Assembly (NCBI GenBank): GCA_034190875.2
Contig: CM067344.1
Location: 68,571,527 to 68,635,526, forward strand
Direction: 5' to 3'
Length of the DNA: 64,000 nt
Source: Urechis unicinctus
Taxonomy: Eukaryota; Annelida; Polychaeta; Xenopneusta; Urechidae
In this document: one piece after another, positions 35,860-64,000 of the stretch
How the letters are laid out: the number at the start of each line of letters is the position of its first letter
Numbering within the stretch: the first letter of the stretch is position 1
Position numbers and translations under genes: made by a program
The notes under the pieces: model-generated
The model's input: only the letters and a program-made list of their open reading frames with translations
Databases searched by the model: none
Told to the model about the DNA's origin: nothing

Positions 35860-37290
35860 ACAGATCCAGATAAATATCGATCTGAAATGAATCTGTGGCT
35901 ACTCCCTCCAAGCAACGTCCAGCTTGATGGGGAAGTGTAACGCATTCATAAGGCTGCTCAAACGGCTTTCCGAAGTCTCACCGCCAGCTTTACCAGTAAG
36001 TGCAACAGAAACGCAAGACCCCAAACTTTAGTTCAGTACAGCGAAAAGGTACGCATTCTTTAGCTCCAGTGACGTCATAAAAACTTACAAGGCAGAAATA
36101 AATGATTCCAGGCATATGTTACTGAACCAATTGGGCCGAGCTTGAACAAGCGCCCCGGTTCCCCAAACTTATATTAACGTTTCACTTCCCATTTCAATGT
36201 AATAACTCATTTTTCAGATCATCAAACTGGGTCGTCCTCAGTGGCCTTCCTGCTCAGATCTTCGCACATCGTCGTCTGAAACATTCGATCGAACTCGGAC
36301 AAAAGAAGAGATGTTATCCTGGTGTCTTTCCATAACATATTTGTAGTCGCCTTAGAGTCCTAATCATCGAGCCGAGGGACAAAATCAACCACCCTCATCC
36401 TCACGATCCTCAACTGATGCCGGGTGTCGGTCAGCTGATAAGGACCAATTGAGTATGTGAGATACCATACGCAGTCATTTGGACAGACCGTAGTTCATTT
36501 ACATTGATGAAAAAACCAACAATTTGACCAAATTGAATCAAATGATCACGTTGCTCGCTTTAAATCGAAGCCACCAAATTCGCCTTTACATCGTGAATTT
36601 CGATTAAGGAAGAGCGAACGGCTTTGAAAATAATTGCAACGGTGGGATCTTTTTTCTCCATCTTAAGCCACCGATTCGAGGGCACGGCCAGTGCAACGTA
36701 ACCCTTTGTCCTTTACATAACTCACAACAGAGTATTTGTTATTCGTTGACCAGGTGCTTTGCTGTTTTCATTAATCAAAAATCTGCATTGGTAGAAGCAT
36801 AATACACCGGAATATTGATTCATATGCCGTCTCTGAAACGTCACAAGGAAAGGTTATTTGTTACTGTGACATTCCACTCGGCTTAATCAGCAACACTATC
36901 TAACTTGGCTGTTGATGCTGCGCTGCGAGTAGCGTCACCTGAAGTTGGCAGAACATGTGCTTTATAGCCCGCGTTACTGACGCACGTGCAAGCATCAATT
37001 CGTCAATACTACTAGGGCAATGAGAGGAAGTATGTTGGGTTGCTGGCGATACTTGTTGTGATACTGGCTGGAGCCTGATACTTGATCAGGGACCGGATCA
37101 GGAGGACAAAGTAATAATTAAACTGTGTATTTGCCATGTGCCAACCAATAGCAAGCAGTGACATCGTGGTACAGGATATATACACGCTGCACAGTTTATG
37201 TACCAAAAGTCATAAAAGTTGAGGATGAAAAAATGATTGTCAAATAGGATGACAAGTCTATTATGTCACCTTCTGTAGAGAATGGTTAAA
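35860..37290. other. Intergenic DNA, no gene recognised
   Basis: No domain-bearing frame and no obvious repeat. Short AT-rich tracts only. Confidence 0.5.
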
Positions 37291-37570
37291 ATTAGTAAGG
37301 CCTCTGGAAATTTTTACGTGGCCTGTCAGCTTGAGCTTGGGAGGTTTGGCACAAATAGGTGGATCACAGGAAGTTCAAAGAAACCTTTCATAACTAAATA
37401 TCAACATCCCGGGAATTTTAATGAAGCATGTCACAAATAGCTCGATCCCGGAAACTTCCAAGTAACCTGTTACAAATAGCTTGACCCGGAACTTTTTAAG
37501 AAACCTATTACAAATAGCTGGATTCCGTGAAATTAAATGAAGCCTGTCACAAATATCTGGATCCTAATTG
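37290..37570. repeat. Degenerate tandem repeat, period about 55-60 bp
   Basis: The phrase CCTGTTACAAATAGCT and variants (CACAAATAGCTCGATCC, CACAAATATCTGGATCC, GCACAAATAGGTGGATC) recur four to five times with similar flanks (GGAAACTT, GGAACTTT, TGAAGC). Divergence is high, so it is an old array. Confidence 0.7.
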
Positions 37571-37657
37571 TGCTTAAATGATGCCACAATTGTCCTTTTA
37601 AGCGCATTATAAGTCTGCTTCTTATCAAGCAGGATCGGCCATCCTTGTTTCGTTGTA

Positions 37658-38000
37658 GGTTGTAAGCCCGGGTTGGGGGGGGGGGGGGGTGGGGCTCACT
37701 TAAGTGTATAGAGGTAGTATATATGTGCCGCGCGACGGGGTATGTTTTTTCGGCCTCTCGACTTGTACGACGGGTTTTTGGGCCTCATACTTTGGGCCTC
37801 TCGACTTGTACGACGGGGTATGTTTTTCAGCTTCAATCTGTACGACGGGTTATACATTTGCATAATACCTTGTACGACGGGGTATGCTTTTGGCCATTTT
37901 GACCTTGTACGACGGGTACGGATTTTTCGAGGTCCCGCGGCACACCCCTATCCAGAATAAGGACAAGCGCCACCCCCCCCCCCCCCCCCCGGGTTGTAAG
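37658..38000. mobile_element. Compact foldback/MITE-like insertion with a 9-bp direct repeat
   Basis: GGTTGTAAG occurs at 37658-37666 and again at 37992-38000; alternatively CCCGGGTTG at 37667-37675 and 37988-37996 is the duplication. Inside, the left end is a G-run followed by TGGGGC and the right end GCGCCA followed by a C-run, an inverted pair. A second nested inverted pair is GTGCCGCGCGAC (about 37724) and GTCCCGCGGCAC (about 37932). Between them TGTACGACGGG recurs at 37764, 37807, 37839, 37871 and 37906. There is no coding capacity. A 9-bp duplication and G-rich ends would suit a MULE-type MITE, but that is inference. Confidence 0.55.
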
Positions 38001-40390
38001 TGTAGCTGCTTTGTGTCTCTTCAGCGAACAAAAGATGAAATATGATCGATGTAAAATTCACGAAAAACGAGGTATTACATTTAAACGAATCTATCTAAAA
38101 CTATAACCCGCATTGAATGCAATATTCTTCATTCTTAGCTATTCCGGAAGCATGAGATGTATGTATACTTTTCAATGTTGAGTTAGTTTTCAACGTTGTC
38201 ATATCTTGGGGTACAGCATGTTTGGCGCAATTAAAGGTTCGTCGTAGTCCATTATAAGTCAATTATAAATCCTTTATAAATCAATCAGTCCCATTATTAA
38301 TCATAGTGCTTAAATCAAGTACATGAATCCGCAACAGACACTGAACAATAACACTGGATTCCTATCACATTAACCTAGGGACTGTCTCAGGCATACGAAT
38401 TAATGCCGTAAAACGAAATGTTCATTGCACCTGAAACACAACCTTGTTAGTGTAGGTCAAACGGAGCGTCCTTTAATCGCACAGAGCACCATTCAATACT
38501 GTCTAAGCGATCGACCAGAGCCCGTCAATTCTCATTGTCTGGCCTTGGCTGGTTTGTTCGAATGCAGGCTTTCTTTATCATACGATAGGCTGTAATGAGA
38601 ATCAATGTTTTAATATTTGATACAAAAGGTATCTTCATATCCAAACACAAATCGAAAATGTTGCACCATAAATACTGTCACAAAATAGTTACCCACCAAA
38701 TGCAAATGAATACCTGAAATATTATGATCGAATAAGATATAAGTGGCGCCATCCAGAGAAACATACGAGTAGTTTCAGTATTTAATCATTCACAATTCAT
38801 AACCACGTATTGAAATTACATCAACATAATCATCCACATCGATACACATCGACGGCATGTACGTATACGGGAAATGCGTCGTCCTTATATTTCATTGATC
38901 ATAATAGTAAAGAAAGTGAGATAATAAAAAATATTCTCTGTAAATCAAATTTTTAAATATAAAAACCTGGTTTCCACATGGGCATAGAGCTCAGGATAAA
39001 ATTTAATAGCGTGCAGAAAAAATATGGTTTCACACACGTTATGACAATGCATGAAAGTACCATGTCATAGTATCATAATGGTACGATATAGTTAAATGGT
39101 ACGGTTAACAGTTAGAGACACACCAACCATTGGTATGTATCATAATGATTAATGAACTTACTTTTTGGGATAAGTGATCAACCGATCAAACAATTTAGGT
39201 TGTAGCATATTCCGTGATTGGCTATCACTACATGATAGGCATTATTAATTCTAAGAGCTCTCACCAATTTTCGTTCAAGAACCTATCACCAATCCTCATT
39301 GTCTTATATGGCTGGTATGTAATGTTGCAATGTTCTATGTGACTTTGATATATTTGAACAAGAAGTTATAACCAATAGTTTAGTTATGTAACTCCTTGAT
39401 TTGAATCACGTCATGCAGCTGACACTTGGTCTCCTGGGGTTTCTTCATTAGGGAAGTCGTTGAACAATCTTGACACTAATGTGTAATTTTCTGGTCGCAT
39501 TAATCGACGGTTCAGAATGGACAGTGGCAGTAGCCTTTGATTCACGATGAATTGCGCCCCACAACTCCCACCAAAAAATACCAACCTGAACGTTACAAGG
39601 CACGCACTTTAACTGTTCAGGCACACCGTAGTGAAAATTTTTTGGCACGCGACTCGCTGTCTCATTGTTGTTTCGCAAGAAGCAGCAACATGTGTAGACA
39701 AAGAAACTCCGCCTCTCACAGCTCCACACTGTTTACTACTTTCGATCTCTCACATCCGAGCTGTAGAGGCGAAGCGCCGACTGCAAGATTTCGGAGCTTC
39801 CGAAGTCAAAACGACCGATGTCCTCCAAGAAAAACAAATGTGACAAAATGCAAGATTATATCACAAAATGACACGAGGACTGTTTCTATTACTACAGTTT
39901 TGTCTAATTGTTTTGTTTGAGGACTAAAATACGGCACATCATGAAACTTGTTCAAAAACTCAACATGGCCGACTCCCACAATGCTACATAATGGAGTTAA
40001 TACTCGCTATGATATTGCTCATGTTTTCGATTCGCGCGGTAGCCATGTTGGACAACAATTTTAAAATTGTGTTGGATTTCGTCGATTCTGTGGATTAAGG
40101 AGTATGACTGTTGTTGCACTCTAGGCAAGATTGATGGTAAGATATTTATGGATATGAAAATCTATGTTTTTTAAACTGTCCCTTGTCTGCATTGCGAGGA
40201 GCAAATTTGCTTATAACGCTCAGATTCTGCCATACGGACCCTCGCCCCCAAGATGTCATCAGATCATCAAACACCTGAGCGAGTTACCTTGCTTACAACA
40301 TGTGTACAACTTCACCCTGCTGCTAAATAATATTACATCATACGGCATCAATATATACTACGTTGAATCGGTCCCTTCATTAAAATATGG
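38001..40390. other. Intergenic DNA, no gene recognised
   Basis: AT-rich. Open frames at about 39.4-39.9 kb on both strands overlap each other, carry no domain I know and lack supporting splice or signal context. Confidence 0.5.
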
Positions 40391-40411
40391 ACACAAAACA
40401 CATTATCAGTT

Positions 40412-40417
40412 TTTATT
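40412..40417 (-). terminator. Candidate polyadenylation signal of the coactivator gene
   Basis: AATAAA on the minus strand about 2.65 kb beyond the stop at 43071. If used, the 3' UTR would be long, as is common for p160 coactivators. Weak on sequence alone. Confidence 0.25.
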
Positions 40418-43070
40418 GCAATGATATGTTGACCAATATACACATACATAGATATATTCATATATGTAGACAGTTAACTGCCAAATATACAGTAGTGCGG
40501 ATCACAGAAGAACAAGGGAGACAACGAGGGACTGGCTGGCTTCCTATTACAACGCCATGTACGACAAACACACGGCCAGCTCATCTCCAAAACTAAGCCA
40601 TCGCATCCAATGCCCGATAATGCCCCCAACTGCACTATAACACCAGAGGCTATTTTCTTTCAGCTATACCAGACATGAAGTGAGGGGCTTGTCTGATATA
40701 CGACGATGCAACTGAATAGCACTAACGATTGGGAGCAGACATCTTCTTGATTAGATAACCACCGGGAAACGAATGTGGATATGATTCTCAGAAGACACGA
40801 GCCTATAAGCAGGCGGTGTGAAGGGTGAATGAAGTTCTCGTAGAACGCACGATTAGACGGTTATTCCTATAGGAATGAATTAGCCCGTACAACAGAGCTT
40901 CAGCTGGGGTTGATAACGACATCACACAGATAACAGGAGGTGATCGTTGGAGCCAAACCACGCTAATTGTTGTACAAACATTATTATGGCACTATAAAGC
41001 ACAAGAAGCCATTGAAATCCTGCTGGCGAATTCGTCGGAAGTTCTCCTTTTAAAAGGGTGAAATTAGGAAGCAGGGTCATCATAAACACTCTATGGCACT
41101 GTTAAATGCTTGAAGCCGTCAGCTGATCTCAGGAGGGCCATATCCTTAAAACATGGTCATATATTCAAATGAATTACCGGGAAACATCAATATGGCAGTC
41201 AGAACAGGCTGCGGAAACGAAATTATAGCGAGTTTACACATTAAAATGGGGTGTCATGGTGGTGGAGTGTGTGTGTGTGTGTGGGGGGGGGGGGGAGGGG
41301 AGGACGGGAAGTTGGTTGTTATCCTGGAGCAGGCAAATGACAGCAACTCAGCGACTGAGGACAGTGTTCTCATCACAATACTTCTTACGTTTGTTACAGT
41401 AATTAAGTAACATACAGTGTGTATGGGGTCAATATGTATCTAAAATAACAATCAAAGCATCTATATGGAACAGGCAGAGGTCAATCCCACTGTAGTGGAC
41501 ATGTAACAATACTGATCAAGGTCAACAATTACCTGCCATTAATAACATATAATTTCATTCAAGAATTCATGAGAAAATAGTCACCCGTTTAGAACATGTT
41601 CCTCGTACCACTGGCATCAGACCAGCTCTAGCACTCGGAGTACCTTACAAACACACAGCTTCTCTCCACTTCAAGGCTTTCTTCTTCTGACCATCAAGTT
41701 CAAAGGTTATCTCATCACTTAACATGATCCACATCTATGTGATAGGTCAAACAACAGTGATAGCTAAATGCTACCCTTGATCAAGTGCACATCTTCACAA
41801 CAACTCTATCAGGAGCCAGTTCAACTTGTCCAATCCACATGCATACATCCATTACAAAACACTCCAACAGTAGTGAGCCAGTTTTTTGTGGTATCAAAAA
41901 CACCAGAATACAACAGAGAAAAATTCATCTCCACTCAGTTTTTAAGTCAACCAGCAACATTGTGGAGGTTAATAGATAATCCAGAGTCACATGCACTCAA
42001 CCAGCCTGTTGACAGCCTCTCATCGATGGAGAGAGCCAACTCATGTCATCAGACAGGTCGGACATTCAGCAAACTGACACGAAAGCCTGAACACGCATAA
42101 TCACCTGGGTTATCCCATTACATTCAAAACAGCACACAAATCACACCCGCCCTCTACTGCTATTTACACCTTGTCCAGCTGACATTCTGACTCCGAAGAA
42201 TCAGAAGGCCACGCCCTTAAAACACGCACACATCTCCACAAATAGATGTCTTCATTTCCATAAAACCAAAACAGTCCACTAATAAATGAGGCTATGATTA
42301 GCAGCTTCACAGAAGAAAATCTGCCTCACGAAATAGTAGTCTCTCTAACACTAGACTAGTAAGACAATTGTCCATGTCAAACCAATTAGATTTCATCATA
42401 TGAAGAGAAAGAGTAGCCAAGATGAATTGAGCATTTACCATACGAGGTTACTTAGGTGTGTGGGTAGTGCCGATTTACTCCCTGGCAATAACCAAATTTG
42501 CACTCCCTGGCACATGATGCACTCCCTGGCACATTGATGAGTGCTTTCAACATCTTCTATCACAGTAATATTATGCCTCTACGACCACATACATACACAT
42601 CAGAACACCTGTTTCACTATGTCATGAAACTAATGCATCTAAACACATTCCTAACGCAAGTCAGGAAAGTACACAAAACATGGATGACATGCAACAAAAA
42701 ACAACAATCTACGGTCCAATAAGTGTTGACTTATCAAAACACTACACATTTACATATCTGTGTATGAATATATATATATACACCAACATAGTAAGGCCAT
42801 CAGTCCGGGGTGGCCCAGCATATACAAGTCATGAGGTACATTCGAAAGTCCAGCATGGAACTGGACACAGTCCTAGAGCTTCTGCTACTCCCCTCGGTAA
42901 GCACACAAACCGCTAGCATGAAGCGTCATCATGACCTAACACGACCACCAGGCACTTCTAGGCACCGCACTGCTACATGTAAAGTGGATCTTTTCCTAAG
43001 AGGATGAACAGTTGGCATGGTTTGTTGGACAAGTAAGCCACGAGACATTTCCTAGAGGGAGTGGGTGTCA
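40418..43070 (-). other. Probable 3' UTR or 3' flank of the coactivator gene
   Basis: No coding frame of substance. A (GT)n then G-run lies at about 41267-41300. The extent of the UTR cannot be fixed from sequence. Confidence 0.35.
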
Positions 43071-59638
<16,568 letters not shown>

Positions 59639-61050
59639 CTGAAACACAAACCAAACACATGGTTAGTTGGCTGGAGGGAGTGCTTACCCAGCCTACCCTC
59701 CATGCAAACGACCCCGCTAGTCAACACGCCCCGGTGAGATCCCTTCCATGTCGACGCAAAGCCGAGGGGTGTAATGCGCGGTAGATCACAGCCTGTCATC
59801 CAATCGGATTTTTACATTTTGAGTAAGGGTTAAATCACTTTTATGAAATTGAGCGTGGCAACTTGAATGGATGGAGATAGGGACGGCTGAAGTGACGAGA
59901 GAGATGGGATGGGGGCGAGAGAATGGGGTGTAAAGAAGATGACAACAGACTGATAATGTGAGAAAATCATCACTGAGGCCACCATACCTCAGTGGTCATA
60001 CCATAATATTCAAATTATAACAACAACATGGCGTAGGCCGAGTCAGGGTACCCCTATACGGTAGCCCTATAGGACGTCTGAGTAGAAAAATATCATCGTC
60101 CGACCGGGGCTACACTTTATAACTGCTTGCACAGGAAGACAAGTACCAATTGCGTGTTCTGTCGACGAAAATTTATGCCATAAAGCGATTCAAAACAAGC
60201 GGACAGCGTGGCGAGGCGAAGACGTGTAAATGATAGCCAAGTGGTCCGTGTTGACACGGTTGGTGCTTCCAACACGTGCAAGCCACACGAACCTTGTTAA
60301 AGAGCGACACGCCTACCATATAAACTGAGTGCCACAACGAAAGGCCATTGCATTACAAATAAACCAGCTGCTTGTGTCTTTTTTCTCGGGTAATAAAATG
60401 CAAACCAAACAGCTGCAAAATAATCCTGGAAATGTAAATGATAGGAAACTAGCACTATGACTTGATACTGCAGAAATAGTGATAAAATGAATTTGAAGCT
60501 TAATAATAAACCCGCTTGTTCCGTGTGCCTAGATAATAAACAATTGATATTTTTCATAGGCCTGGATCATGAAAAGCCACAGCTTTTATGATGTTACATT
60601 TGCCAGGATCATGAAAAACCCACAGCTTTAACGATATTACATGAGCCCGGATAATATAAAGCAGTTATTTCTATGATGTAACATGACTCCGGATAACGAA
60701 CAAGACACAACTTTGAGAAGAACTTTAAAAAATGTCTTGCGTGACCGACCTCAAAACAACTTACAAATATACAAGGTTTCTCACTGACCTGCATAACTAC
60801 TTGACAAGGGTGCCAAGATGGCCTAACAGACATGGCCGTAACATTGTTTCTAAATGGAATAAATAACCGAATGGGGCACGGCGAACCTTGACAGGTCAGT
60901 AGTCAATAGGAGGTCAGTGGTTAACGCTAACAAGGGGCTGTATTCAGACACAAGTCACCAACCATCAACGAAACAATAAATATTCGGTGAAACTGACGAC
61001 GGAGAAACCTGATGTAATGTATATTCCAACTTGGGAATGGATCGAATGTC
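59639..61050 (-). other. Upstream or first-intron DNA of the coactivator gene
   Basis: No convincing exon. An AAGATGGCC motif at about 60815 is YY1-like. Nothing else is supported. Confidence 0.45.
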
Positions 61051-61432
61051 ATCATGGCAGCTAGCAGATAGCTAGCCCTAAATGAGGCATAATGGCAGAT
61101 AGCAGATAGCTAGCCCTAAAAGAGTCATAATGGCAGCTAGCAGATAGCTAGCGCTAAATGAGGCATAATGGCAGCTAGCAGATAGCTAGCGCTAAATGAG
61201 GCATAATGGCAGCTAGCAGATAGCTAGCCCTAAATGAGTCATAATGGCAGATAGCAGATAGCTAGCGCTAAATGAGGCATAATGGCAGCTAGCAGATAGC
61301 TAGCCCTAAATGAGTCATAATGGCAGCTAGCAGATAGCTAGCCCTAAATGAGTCATAATGGCAGCTAGCAGATAGCTAGCCCTAAATGAGTCATAATGGC
61401 AGCTAGCAGATAGCTAGCCCTAAATGAGTCAG
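61051..61432. repeat. 38-bp minisatellite, ten copies
   Basis: Unit CATAATGGCAGCTAGCAGAT followed by AGCTAGCCCTAAATGAGT, period 38 bp. The junction is either TGAGTCA (five copies) or TGAGGCA/AGAGTCA. Each unit has two GCTAGC palindromes (or one plus a variant). Confidence 0.95.
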
Positions 61433-63510
61433 AGTAGACGTCCTGCCATGTTCGATCCTAACGCAATGCACTAATCCACAATTCAAATCAGATACTTTGA
61501 ACGTATAAAACCGGGCAAGTTATTTGGTTTCATCGCATGTTTTGATGGTAATGAATATTTTGCTACTATAATCATGAGTGATGTATTCAGATGACATGGA
61601 CTACCATTACTATTGCAGTCGTGGAGTCATCATCGATGAGCATATATTGACATGTTTATCTTTACAACGAGGCGGCAGTAGCTGTGCGCATGCTCAGTCC
61701 GGGCTATTTCAAACAGATGACAGTATGAATAGCATGGTCGGTGTTCAATAAATGACATTTATTTAAGAACCGCATGAATACGGGATAAGCTTTCGGTCCA
61801 TTACAACAACATTTTTCACAGTATATAAGTATATCACCGTACGACCGAGGCTAGCAAATAGCGTGAAGTTACCGGAAAACTATTTATCGCCCATAATCTA
61901 AGACCCTATATATATACGTCATACGGTAGAATGTGACTCAGGATCGAAGCCATCCTTGCCACCCTACTCAAAGACCGTACGTCACATGCTAGCTATGCTA
62001 ACGGGTCGTGTGTATGGTAAGATTTAATAAAGCTACCCAGTCAGATTGTATCCTGCCACCAATCCGTATATATGTCTAAGCAACGCATCATGTCGACACA
62101 CACCAACACCAACAACTGCAAAAGGATTTTTTATTCAAACGAAGGTGAGCAGGGCCCCCATGTCACGGAGTTGAATGCGCTCAATGATCGCTGAAGCAAG
62201 GAACTCAACAATAAAACCCACAAGAGTGCCAACTTCACGCGACTACCATCACAAACAAATCACTCGGCTCTTACAATAGAACGCAAGCTCATGAGTGGGA
62301 TCTACTCGGTTGACTACCCCAACTGTGGTAAGAAATATATCGAGAGCTAATAGGGTTGGAGCCCTTTATTATCGATTCAATACACCGTTTCCACCGGTCG
62401 TTTTATTAAATACAGGGTCTCAGATAATAGCACATAATACACCTAATTCCTATAGGATTCAAACAACACGCCATCGATACTACGTGAGCTGAGAAATGGA
62501 TTAAAGACAGGTGATAAGTATGGCCAGGACAAGATTTGCTGAGGTCAGCAGATTATGTCTCGGGGTCATGTTCCTCCTCGGCTGACCTCTCAAACATTGA
62601 GCCTGAATATACGTGATGGCATAACCATTGGAGATAGTCATATCGCACGTAGCTAGATGCATTCAGTCGCATCTTTCAGCGACAGAGCTTTCTTCATCGC
62701 TCATTGATGTCGTATGTTAGGTGCGTATTTTACACCAGGGATAGATTATCTCGAATAAAAAGCCATATCCGTTCATCACGGCAACTTACCCAAGACAAGC
62801 TGTTTCCAAGCTTAATACCCACGAACGTTTAAATGCTCCCATAAACGTGGCCGGGTCCAACAGGTGGCTGTGACAGAATTCTCACGGCAGATATCGCTAG
62901 ATAAACAGACACCGAGGCGTCAGAACCCCGGTAGTGGTGGTCACATTTCATCCAGTCACTCGAAACCAACATAAGGATATTCCAACATTTTTTTTTTCAA
63001 AATCACGGCGCGACTTATTTTGTCATAAGGGTCGAACCATTTCCCTTTTTCGAATGATATACGACCCAAAGCCTCGCACGGCGACAGTTGAAGTTGAGGA
63101 GAGCATATTAGCCTTGGGTCAAGCTCGGGGTCAGGTCAAACCGGGGCCAAGCCATTGCCGATGACGTAAGGGATATTGAGGGAGTAAGGTGGCGACGATG
63201 GGTCAGGTCGGGTGAGACCGCGCGTCGACATGGGGTTGCGCAAGCAGGCGGAGACGAAACCCGCTGAGGCCGTCCACCTCTGGACCTTATCTCTACGGCT
63301 TCGCGGACACCAACCATTGCTTAACTCGTATGAATCCTCTTCTTATCACGCTTATAGATCCATGATATGTTTACAATTAACAACAGGTTGTGACGGTCAA
63401 AGGTGCACTGGTCAGGTCACATGGATACACAAACAGTCAAACCACACAGCCAGTGATCGGCGGGTACATTTCTGACCTACAGTAATGGTAATATTGGGGT
63501 TTAAAGTCAC
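61433..63510. other. Upstream or first-intron DNA, no gene recognised
   Basis: Mixed-composition DNA without domain-bearing frames, apart from one candidate short exon listed separately. Confidence 0.45.
62790..62842 (-). CDS. Candidate initiator exon of NCOA (tentative)
   Basis: ATG at 62842 opens MGAFKRSWVLSLETACL and ends in CTTGG|GTAAGT with the phase (2) that the bHLH exon requires. It would put a 3.15-kb intron before the bHLH exon. Donor and phase fit; there is no homology support, because SRC N-termini are poorly conserved. Confidence 0.25.
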
Positions 63511-63722
63511 TTTCAACAACAAGGTGGGGGATGGGGGTGATTGTGGTGCTTGGACAGATCCCCTTAAGCGCAAGCGCCCACTTGGCACCAACCGCTGAGA
63601 TGGGACCGCCATTTAACGTGATTATTGGAGATACGGGAACCAGTCAGGTTTTCACACCTTGGTATCGAACCCACAACCTGTGGGTCGAAAGGCGACGCAG
63701 TTTACCACTACGTCACGGGATC
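63510..63722 (-). repeat. tRNA-derived SINE-like sequence
   Basis: On the minus strand from about 63722: GTGACGTAGTGGTAAACTGC (A-box-like) and, about 35 bp on, GGGTTCGATACC (B-box-like), the spacing of a pol III promoter. A non-tRNA body follows towards about 63510. The tRNA arms do not pair well enough for a functional tRNA. Confidence 0.5.
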
Positions 63723-64000
63723 CGGTTCATTTGTGACCTACGACGAGGCCCCCGGTCAGAGCTACTGTCTTACGGAAATTAAACACTGACGGCACGTGGC
63801 ACCACCCCATCACCCTCACGAACCCGAGACATGCCTGGCTTTGTCAACATTCTCATTCGCACGACATGGACTTGATGCTGATGAATTGTAAACCCCGCAT
63901 TTAACGCGGCAGCATGCTCACATCCTTGGTAGGGTACAATGACGTAGCGATGGCAGCACAGATGGCTACTGCGTTAACAAGCTCAATATATAATCCACTT
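63723..64000. other. Right-edge DNA, nothing recognised
   Basis: No gene, repeat or RNA is evident. Confidence 0.4.

Noticed and set aside
39448-39920. Overlapping open frames of 93 and 127 codons
   Set aside because: They oppose each other, show no domain, and have no supporting splice or regulatory context.
63640-63722. A functional tRNA gene
   Set aside because: A- and B-box-like sequences are present but the acceptor, anticodon and T stems do not pair properly; a SINE head is more likely.

Overview
The window is nuclear DNA from a bilaterian animal, most likely a lophotrochozoan and probably a mollusc. The evidence is many-exon genes with GT/AG introns, animal-specific families (a p160/SRC nuclear-receptor coactivator and a very large poly-C2H2 zinc-finger protein), an AT-rich background, abundant microsatellites and minisatellites, and a chromodomain-type Ty3/gypsy element. 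The mollusc assignment is inference; the animal assignment is firm.

Layout. 1-7.4 kb: no recognisable gene; GT and GAT microsatellites, a 27-bp minisatellite (about 4.81-5.03 kb) and G-runs. 7.407-14.075 kb: one Ty3/gypsy LTR retrotransposon with near-identical LTRs (about 472 bp) and a 4-bp target-site duplication; its interior is broken. 15.37-26.10 kb, minus strand: a five-coding-exon gene for a protein of about 3,131 residues with about 41 C2H2 fingers, SUMO-interaction-like motifs and sumoylation-like sites. 26.1-40.4 kb: mostly featureless intergenic DNA. It holds a promoter-like patch (YY1-type and CRE motifs, 30.2-30.9 kb), a 19-bp minisatellite (35.2-35.8 kb), a degenerate repeat cluster (37.3-37.57 kb) and a compact foldback-like insertion with a 9-bp direct repeat (37.66-38.0 kb). 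43.07-59.64 kb, minus strand: an NCOA/SRC (taiman-type) coactivator, for which 24 coding exons can be traced from the bHLH region to a C-terminal LLQQLL exon like that of vertebrate SRC-1a. The initiator exon is not certain; one candidate lies at 62.79 kb. 59.64-64 kb: the 5' flank or first intron of that gene, with a 38-bp minisatellite carrying AP-1-like sites and a tRNA-derived SINE-like sequence.

Both host genes act in transcription. The coactivator should bind liganded nuclear receptors through several LXXLL motifs and recruit CBP/p300-type acetyltransferases through a CID/AD1-like helix region. The zinc-finger protein looks like a DNA-binding, SUMO-connected chromatin regulator. They are transcribed in the same direction, about 17 kb apart, and nothing shows that they are co-regulated.

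The points most worth a second look are these: an expanded LXXLL set with one motif split by an intron; three apparent +1 frame changes inside otherwise phase-consistent coactivator exons, probably assembly indels; nuclear-receptor-type palindromes in a tandem repeat inside the coactivator's own intron; a triplicated two-finger module in the zinc-finger protein; and the 37.7-kb insertion.
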